Part shown: one piece after another, positions 55,930 to 64,000 of the stretch
Position numbering within the stretch: position 1 is the first letter of the stretch
How the letters are laid out: each line of letters opens with the position of its first letter
Source: Margaritifera margaritifera
Taxonomy: Eukaryota > Mollusca > Bivalvia > Unionida > Margaritiferidae
Length of the DNA stretch: 64,000 bases
Direction: 5' to 3'
Assembly (NCBI GenBank): GCA_029931535.1
Contig: JAQPZY010001414.1
Location: forward strand, 2,527,501-2,591,500
Position numbers and translations under genes: made by a program
Notes under the pieces: generated by a model
Database searches by the model: none
Seen by the model: the letters and a program-made list of their open reading frames with translations, nothing else
What the model was told of the DNA's origin: nothing

Positions 55930-57040
55930 CCGTTTTCCTTTGAGACATGATGACTTTGACCATTGACCTTTGCTCCCCCCCTCCCCAATCTTTAAACTAC
56001 TTACATATTGTAAGTGCTAGCTCTCCAAAAACTTTGGTTAAAGAACATGATCTAGAACTAAAGTTATTATGCAAAAACAATTGTTCTGCTTTCAGTCACA
56101 TTGACTTTGACCTCTGACCTTTTGAAACCGAAAACAATAGGCTGCTTTCTTACCCAGCATGCAAGTGATCCACAAACTTTGGTGAAGGTACATGTTTGAG
56201 AAATGACATTTCTGTGCAGAAACCATGTTTCTTCTTTCAGCCACACTGACCTTGATCCAGACTTGTACAGATTACTACAAATACCTTTTCTTCCCGAACA
56301 GCATCATCCAGTGGAACTCTATACCTGCTGACATTGTTAACTTCCCAGATGGTAAATTCAATGTGGTATCATACCTTGCCACAATTACATTTATACATTA
56401 TTTTTTCTTCATAATACATCAAACTATTTAATCACTGTTGTTATCTAAGATGACTTTCATTTAACAATCCTTTCTTCATACAATTATCTGAACTTTTTCC
56501 GCTAATATAATTGCCTAGACAATTGCCTAGACAAACAGCTACAAGAGCCACAGAAATGCTTGACGCAGTACTAGAAGATAGACATATATATATTTTTAGA
56601 TTAATGATACATGGGCCTTTTTATTCACACAGTGATCTTGACCTTGACCTTTTTACCCCCCCCCCCCCCCAATCAAGTTTCTTCCTTATCTGAAGTGCAA
56701 GGCATACACAAAGTGTTGTAACTGTACATGATGGAGAACTAAAATTATTGTGCACAAGCAATTTTCTTCTTTTAGTCATAGTGACCTCGATCGTTAACCT
56801 TTCATGCTTAAAATTGATAGGTTTTTTCCTTACTCCAAGTGCAAGCCATCCACAAAGTTTGGTAGCTATGCATCGTGAACTAGAGTTATTGTGCTGAACT
56901 CTTTTTTCCTTTGTTCAGTCACAGTAGCCTTAGCCTTTGATCTTTTGACCATAAAATGGATTGAATTCTTCCTTACTGCAAGTGCAAGCTATCCACAAGG
57001 TTTGGTAACTGTAGATTGTGGAAAACTTAATTTATTGTGT
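55930..57040. repeat. Diverged tandem repeat (about 165 bp) with TGACCT motifs
   Basis: Units contain TTGACCTTTTGACC-like text, CTTCCTTACTCCAAGTGCAA, GCCATCCACAAAGTTTGGTA and AACTAAAGTTATTGTGCAGA, repeated six to seven times with heavy divergence. Examples: 56100 (TTGACCTCTGACCTTTTG), 56632, 56780, 56925. No ORF of substance. Confidence 0.75.
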
Positions 57041-57539
57041 AGAAATTAATTTGGTAACAGCTGCACGAACATACTGACATCATAACATAATATGCGCCGT
57101 CTCTTGGGGGGCATGTAAAAATGATGCAATACACAATGAAATGCTTTTGAAAAGTGAACAAAAAACAAAACAACACTCTTATCTTTAACACATACAAGCA
57201 TATAAAATTTGTATATTGTCTATATATCCCTTTCTGTATCCTGCTTGCTTTTCAAATAACAATTCTTTATTATTTCTCAACTGTGCTATTCTGAAAGTAA
57301 AACTTTGTTTTAAAATGTCAAGTTCAGATTCCACTAAGCTGGTTTCCTTGCATTGTTTGATAAAGAACATTTAATTTCAAGATTGGTTTTCCCACTTTTT
57401 GTATCATACTTGCAGGAACACATCACTGTTAACATTACCACCCAAAAGATTATGAAATTGATCAATAAATTCTCAATCATGTAAATTTTGTTTTCTTATT
57501 TGCTATCAATCTTCTGCATTTTGTAATATCCATTTACAT

Positions 57540-58420
57540 CATGGCCATGCACAAGTTGTCATTATAGCATTGTGTTCTAGGGGAAGTAACTCACATATTC
57601 ACTACGAATCTTCTGAATATTGTTACATCCATTTACGTCTCACTGTGTAGTTTTTTTGTTGTATTTTCATTGGACTAAGACAGATTGCAGAAAAATGAGA
57701 ATAATTCTACATTAAAGATACAAATAAAAACTTACCAATGATTTTTTGCAGAAAACCTGCTCTCCTGTGCTAGTCTAATGGTCAAAGGTAGTCACCAAAG
57801 ATACCTATTAATTTTCAAGCCTAACTCGAGGTAAATGTAACCCTAGTTGCAGATTTAGTTCTGTGAAATTATAAACACAAGGCTCATGACATCTACCTTA
57901 AAAATGTGTGTGTGTGTGGGGGGAGGGGAGTCAAAATATGAAACTATGGAGTGAGACCTTACATCAGGGTCATGCACAAGAAGTCAGTATAGTATTGTGT
58001 ACTCTAGGGGAAGTAACTCAACATATTACTATGAATCTTCTGCAAGTTGTGATTTCCATTTACATCATGGTCATGCATAAGTAGTCATTAGAGCATTGTT
58101 CCAGGGGACGTCATTTGACACATTTACTATGAATCTTCTGTGTTGTGATATCCATTTACATCATGGCCAAGCACAAGTAGTCATTACAGTATTATGTTCT
58201 AGGGGAGGTAACTCAACATATTTGCTATGAATCTTCTGCATGTTGTAATATCCATTTACATTGGGGCCATGCACAAGTTGTCATTATAGTGTTGTGTTCT
58301 AGGGGAGGTAACTCAACATATTTACTGTGCATTTTCTAAATGTTGTGATATAGATTTACCTCATGGAGAAGCCTGAGTAGTCATATTAGTATTGTGTTCT
58401 ATGGGAGGTAACTCAACAGA
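57540..58420. repeat. About 100-bp tandem repeat (GGGGAAGTAACTCAACATAT)
   Basis: Units of TTTACATCATGGCCATGCAC, GTCATTATAGTATTGTGTTC, TAGGGGAGGTAACTCAACAT and CTATGAATCTTCTGCATGTT recur at about 57545, 57965, 58060, 58155, 58255 and 58355. Confidence 0.85.
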
Positions 58421-61400
58421 CGCACCTAACTACATAAATGATCAGATTCATCATTATATAAATCTCTAAAATCCAGAATCTTATAAAAAAATATGATGAA
58501 ACAAAATGTAATCTACAATACTATTAACACCTTTACTATCAAAATATGTCTACATTCCGTATTCTTCTCCATTAGATCTTTTTCTAAAATTATTGTTAAC
58601 TTACTAGACACTATAGAAAAAAACATCAATATCTACTTATTACTGTGCAAGAAGTAAAGAGATTTAGCTACAATAATAGGAAATGTACCATTTATAAGAC
58701 CTCTTTTTTTATTTAGACCACCCGCAATAATCAGACAAACATCCTCAAACTTCCCTAAAATGTGTAGCAATCTTGGTTCAAATAACAATACACCATTAAT
58801 TTCACTTATCTATACATAAATTGTTGATCACTCTGGAGATATGTACCATAATGATGGTAAGTCTTGTGACAGGAAAAATTAATCATTATTTTTCTTGTCC
58901 CAAGACTTATAAGCATGCAAAAGATATAACCTTTTTGGCGTCCAAACACTTACAGACACAAAAGTTTCAGGACAAAATCGCCAAGATCACCATATGTCAC
59001 ACAGCAGTGACCAGCTCTTGTCCAATTACTATGTCAATAAACAGTTATAAACTATTATGATGGTTTTTGTTATTATTTTGCATGTGCCTATTTTCTTATT
59101 TCTCTAACACGAAATTTAAAAAAGGGAAATAAAGACTGCATAATTAACGGGCCACCGAAAATAGACATTTACTATAGTGTACAGTACTTACACAGTGCAC
59201 ATCATGCGAAGCGTCACTTGAATTCTTGTTTATTCCTAAAAATATTATGTGCACATTTTGCTTTATTCATCGTTTTTACCAAATCTCATTCTTCCAGATC
59301 ACATATATCCACTGCTGTTTTATTGACTTTGTTTTATGCAAGAGTTACCTTTTTTCATTGATATAACCGATCCTACAAATAGATGTAATCTATATGAAAA
59401 GAAACATGTTTAATGAATATTTATAAACATATCAGACACATAACCAGCATATATCCACCTAATTGATATATATTCATTAAAGAATGACCAAAATATAGGA
59501 AAAAATTCTGAACATAGATCGACTAGATCATCGATCCATTTTAGTTTTGTTTCGACTGAACACAAAATTATAATTTCCACATATTATTCATTCCACATTT
59601 GATTTTGGCATGCTGTTTGCCACAGCGTCTCCTTTTTTGAGGACACTAGAGCGTTCTCTTTATTAGATTTGTTTTTTGGCATCTGGGTGTTTTGGGCTAC
59701 TTATTTTCTTCAACTAGAAGAGTACTTCCTTTGCTGGACTGTCTTTCTCACACTTACACAAAAAGATATAATTCCATAACAATACACAACACTACAGGAG
59801 TACTTAAGAAAGTGTCCTAAAAATCAGTGATGCATGAAATATAGGTCAGTGACCTACTTTTGATATGACAATCTAGTACTCAATATAATGGATCTATAGA
59901 CAGAGCCACATGACTACACTCAAAGCTGTATGACACACTAACCAAATACCCCTGATAAAAGCATGAAATGTAGGTCATGGTGACCTACATTTGTCACAAC
60001 AGTATAGTTCTCTCCAAGTTGGATCAACACACCAAACTACAAGACACTATAAATAATAGGGATTGAAAAAGTGACCTAAAGTAATGCAAAACTGAACCGA
60101 GGAATGCGGAAAGATGGACTTCAAGCAGGCAGATGAGGTAACATTAAAATGTTTCTTTAACATTTATTGTGGATCGTGCAGAATTGGTTTGTTTCCTCTG
60201 AAACCATATCATAAAGTTGGCCTCAAGGAACAAGAGGAATGTAAAATTTGGCCTGCTAGTGCAAACATAAAAGAATAGGCCCAAATAGACCGGAAATCAC
60301 TTACCTGGCTGATGTACATAATGGCAAAATGCAAAAGAAGTTGGTCAAGAAATCTGAGAAAGTAGGAAGCTTTCAGTAGAAATTTCTCAAATACTGTTGA
60401 TTGTATATTTTATAAAAACAAATGTTTTAAGGCTTTTCTATTTTCGGTATCTTCATCAAAATTTGATGGCACATCAGCATCATTTGTCCAATTCTGAAAG
60501 GTCTCAATGCCTGAATGCTTTTTGTTAAAGTTGACCAAAGTTTGTGTAAAGTAAAGTGAGTACACTTTAACAGAACCAGAAAATTTACTTGTGATTCCAT
60601 TTTCCTTAATGGTGCCAATTATGTGATATTGCTCTTTTACATACTATGTGCAGGGTAGGAAACGAGTGGCGTTTCTTTATTTCATGATTGTCGTGCATTA
60701 GAGATACATCTAACAACCATTTTACTTGCTTTAATTGTGTCTCATGCTATTTTTTCTCTTAAAAATGTATTTATTGATCTAAAAACACCACCCTTTACTA
60801 TAAATTCACGTTTTTCAAGGGGTACCAAAGTTTGTCGATTTCATATAGTACAAAGTTAACTTGGAATTTAAAGGCTCCAAAATAATAATTCCTCTGTAAA
60901 GAAAATAGAACCACCTTCCCAAAACACAAAAATATGTACCAACAGAAATATATTGCTTTTGCAAAACCACAAATTTCAATACTCACTAAAAGAAACGAAT
61001 TCATGGTATGTTGTTTTACAGAGTATCACCCAATGTCTTCAGTAGTTTAGTCACACCTGATAATCTCTTCTTCTCCTCCCCTCATTATCTCTCTCAATAG
61101 CCTTTTCGTAATAAATGCTACTGCATACAAATTACCAACCTCTCCGCCAGTTCATGTCTTTGATGTGGATCTGATAAATTTCATTTGAAAAAGGAAAATG
61201 GGAATATTCCTAGTTAGTGTGCACATTATTTTATTACAGAGAAATTAACTAGGTATATCATGATGTTTTATCAAAATAGCATTGCTATGCACGAGAGATT
61301 GGTAGCTGTATCTGAGAGAACCAAGTTGTCATAAAAAGTTACAAGAAGGGCAAAATTAAGTAGACAGGCCTGTATTTCTGGGCTTAATAATAGATAATAT

Positions 61401-61690
61401 TAAATTGTAATATATTGGATTAATATTGTACTGAAAGAATCAGCATCTGAGCATATCAGAGGTATGTTTCTGGTGCATGAAGAACAAAATGGGACCAATG
61501 TCCAGTGAAGTTGAACTCAAAATTAAATGTAGGCAAATTGCTTGTGCATTTCAGTGGAGCTGAAGTTTATCTTTTTAGATTAATATCACAGGACACAAAG
61601 TGCAAAGTTTTAGCAATATAGGTTCTTTTTTCTAAGTCAACATTATAGGCAACAGTGATGATACAGCAAGTGGATAAAACTGGTGAAATC
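58421..61690. other. Gene-free stretch
   Basis: A/T-rich; short ORFs only. A GTAGGTCA-type word recurs at 59838-60000 (GAAATATAGGTCAGTGACCT, GAAATGTAGGTCATGGTGACCTA). Otherwise I see nothing supportable. Confidence 0.5.
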
Positions 61691-61696
61691 CACAAC

Positions 61697-61835
61697 TACC
61701 GTATATACTTGCATACAAGCCAGTACCAACTGAAAACTGCATAGACCCAGACCTGTTGTCGCATAATGCAACGACAGATCAGGGTCTATGTTGTTTGCAT
61801 TTGGACTCAGATTATACGCGAGTATATATGGTAAG
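61697..61835. mobile_element. Foldback element with CCGTATATACT termini
   Basis: TACCGTATATACTTGCATAC at the left is nearly the reverse complement of the right end (TACGCGAGTATATATGGTA). CATAGACCCAGACCTGTTGT pairs with the inverse of ATCAGGGTCTATG. It is a 139-bp hairpin-forming MITE-like copy. Confidence 0.7.
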
Positions 61836-63170
61836 CATATTGGTGGCAATTTACCAGTGTTACATTATGAAGATTAGATAAACAATTATGGTAAAATGGA
61901 TATTCCGTGACAAGCTTCTAAATGTAACTTTGTAACTATGGTGACTGATACATGAAACAATTATATTTTATATATCATCTGCAGCAAGAAGTCCATATAG
62001 AAAAAAAAGTAATATTTTTTGCAGCCAAAATATTCTTTTTCAGAAAAAAAATAAGATCTAATTTTATTTGTGCAGAAATTTTATTTCTGACAGAAAGCAT
62101 TTTCTTTGCACTGAAAATAAATTCTTTTGCGATGTAAATCTATTTTTTTTGTCACAGATTAAATAATTCTGTTTGCACCAAAATTGTTTTTGTTTGCACA
62201 AAATTACAATTTTATCTACAAAAAAAATGTTTTTCTTCATGGAAAAAAAATAATTTAATTCACTAAGTACAAAACTATTTTATTGTAAAATACCTTTTTA
62301 TTGCAAAAAATAATTTCCTTCATGTACTTGTGTCATATATCAGCCACTGTAAGAATCTGACAGAAGATTATTTAATGCTTGCATTGACAATCAGTTTTGC
62401 ACAGTATTTTCTACCAAGGATTGGGTAAGATACAGAAGCTATAGAAAACATAAAATGTTAGGCTCTTGACTTGCAAGCTAAGATGACATGATTTTCATTT
62501 AGCAATAAAAATAACAGAAAACTGGCTGCAAGATGGTACTGTCTCCAAAGTTGAAGAGGTTGCTCATTCTTCCACCATTACACCTCCTCCCATGCCTAGA
62601 CCCTACCCCCAGAGGTAAATTAAAATTATCAGGCTTTTGTGAAGATTCACACAATACACATCATAATATTGAGTTTGAAGTCTCTAAGGTTGATGGTGGA
62701 CCTACCATTACACATGCTTGCAGAAGCAGGCAGGATCATAATCTGTTTTCATTAAAATAAAAAGGGGAAAAAAAGATGCAAAAAATCAACATATCAAGAA
62801 GAAATCTGCATTTTATTAATTACTGACACAGAGATACACTGATTTATAAATAGGTACAAATAAAATACAAACAAATGTATGCTGAGATCATATGTATACA
62901 TTTTTGTTTTTCAACTCCATATCCTTCATTAAGACTAAACAATCCACAGAAATCTGACAAATCCTAAGCGGATATACCTCACTGTTACAACCTTTAGATG
63001 TATGCATTCATGAATCATTAACAAGCTGTGCTAGGACCTCCTGTAATAAGGAGATAAGTAATTAGCCCATACAGGTGATTTTAGCATGGGCTAACCAATA
63101 ACCTAAGATGTACTATTGTAGTAACTTAGAACAAACAGCATTCAATGTGTTCTCATCATTTACTCACTTA
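61836..63170. other. Gene-free stretch
   Basis: Includes a low-complexity A/T block at 62000-62310 with recurring TTTGCAC/TTTTGCA words. No gene recognised. Confidence 0.5.
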
Positions 63171-63175
63171 AAATG

Positions 63176-63785
63176 TTGCCATGTGATGGATATTTAATGT
63201 CATTAATGAGTATGAGGATGATTATCATGTTATGTGATGTATGTCATTAATGAGTATGAGGATGATTATTATGACGTGATGTATGTCATTAATGAATTAA
63301 TGAGTATGAGGATGATTATTGTGTCATGTGATGCAGGGCAGTTGCAAGTTCACTAATGGGTATGAGAATGATTATCATGCCACATGATGTATAATGTCAT
63401 TAATGTGCATGAGGATGATTATTATGTTATCTGATGTATATTTAATATCATTAACACACATGAGAATGGTTATCGTATCATGTGATGTATATTTAATGTC
63501 ATTAATGAGTATGATGATGATTATCATGTCGTGATGCAGGGCAGTTGCAAGTTCACTAATGGGTACGAGGATGATTATCATGTCATGTGATGTATATTTA
63601 ATGTCACTAATGGGTATGAGGATGATTATCATGTCATGTGATGTAAATTTAATGTCACTAATGGGTATGAGAATGATTATCATGTGATGTGATGTATATT
63701 TAATGTCACTAATGCATATGAGGATGATTATCATGTCATGTGATGTATATTTAATGTCACTAATGGGTATGAGGATAAGTATAAT
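63176..63785. repeat. About 55-60-bp tandem array (ATGAGGATGATTATCATGTC)
   Basis: Ten or more units of GTGATGTATATTTAATGTCA, CTAATGGGTATGAGGATGAT and TATCATGTCAT. A higher-order unit includes GCAGGGCAGTTGCAAGTTCA at 63334 and 63537. The long minus-strand frame over it is a repeat translation. Confidence 0.9.
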
Positions 63786-64000
63786 AGCAAGGAGTTCAGC
63801 AGTTACGTGATCTCGGACGATTTTAACCTTTCTCTTGGGACACTGATGATAAATCATTTGGTTTTACTCCCATGGACTATTAATCCTTAACATTTGTATG
63901 TACACAATTGTTGCTAACTCTTCAAAATCTTATGTTCATAAATAAATGTACACCTATTCATTTTTCTAAGAATCTATGTCTTCAATTGGCCATGCATCTT

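Noticed and set aside
63375..63857. 160-aa minus-strand ORF with repeated DMIIILIPISDIKYTSH units
   Set aside because: It is a translation of a non-coding tandem array whose unit length happens to keep the frame in places.

Overview
The window is metazoan nuclear DNA. It is AT-rich, with spliced genes, many microsatellites, degraded LINEs and tRNA-derived SINEs. The repeat types and the animal alpha-arrestin gene suggest a marine invertebrate, most likely a lophotrochozoan such as a bivalve mollusc. The species cannot be fixed from sequence alone.

The centrepiece is a complete but decayed Polinton/Maverick (adintovirus-like) element at 11987-26465 (14,479 bp). It has about 1.8-1.9 kb terminal inverted repeats (TIRs) beginning AGTAGTATAC and a perfect 6-bp target-site duplication, ATCAAT. 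Its minus-strand cluster runs from right to left: an unknown acidic-tailed protein, packaging ATPase, a basic core protein with a pX-like module, a second pX-like protein, a conserved Polinton protein, retrovirus-like integrase with chromodomain, a small membrane protein, penton, a pVI-like protein, major capsid protein, a zinc-ribbon-like protein and an adenain-type protease. The protein-primed DNA polymerase expected of Polintons is absent. Opposite the cluster lies a plus-strand ORF that joins a CCHC zinc knuckle to an HNH homing-endonuclease core and two NUMOD1-like modules. Several genes carry frameshifts or in-frame stops, so this copy is a relic. Both TIRs carry a TATA/Inr core promoter pointing outward and, beside it, a short ATG-bearing exon ending in GTAAGT and pointing inward.

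The left edge (1-2431, plus strand) holds a second, older Polinton fragment of the same family, with pVI-like, capsid, zinc-ribbon-like and protease relics in the same order.

The Polinton landed inside an older relic of an integrase-OTU transposon protein (9635-11752 and 26472-26726), splitting its OTU domain. All of this lies in the 23-kb first intron of an alpha-arrestin gene (exons from 6424 to 37392) that ends in a PPxY motif. Downstream exons (38462-43955), with matching splice phases, encode two DUF1330-like domains. They may be a separate gene or a 3' extension of the arrestin gene.

From 44 kb to the end no clear host gene is seen. There are a possible secreted mini-ORF, a candidate terminal exon, a tRNA-Leu-type SINE, a CR1-like LINE with a PHD finger interrupted by another LINE's 3' end, a possible Polinton-terminus relic at 53.8 kb, and several tandem-repeat arrays. 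One of these is rich in TGACCT half-sites.
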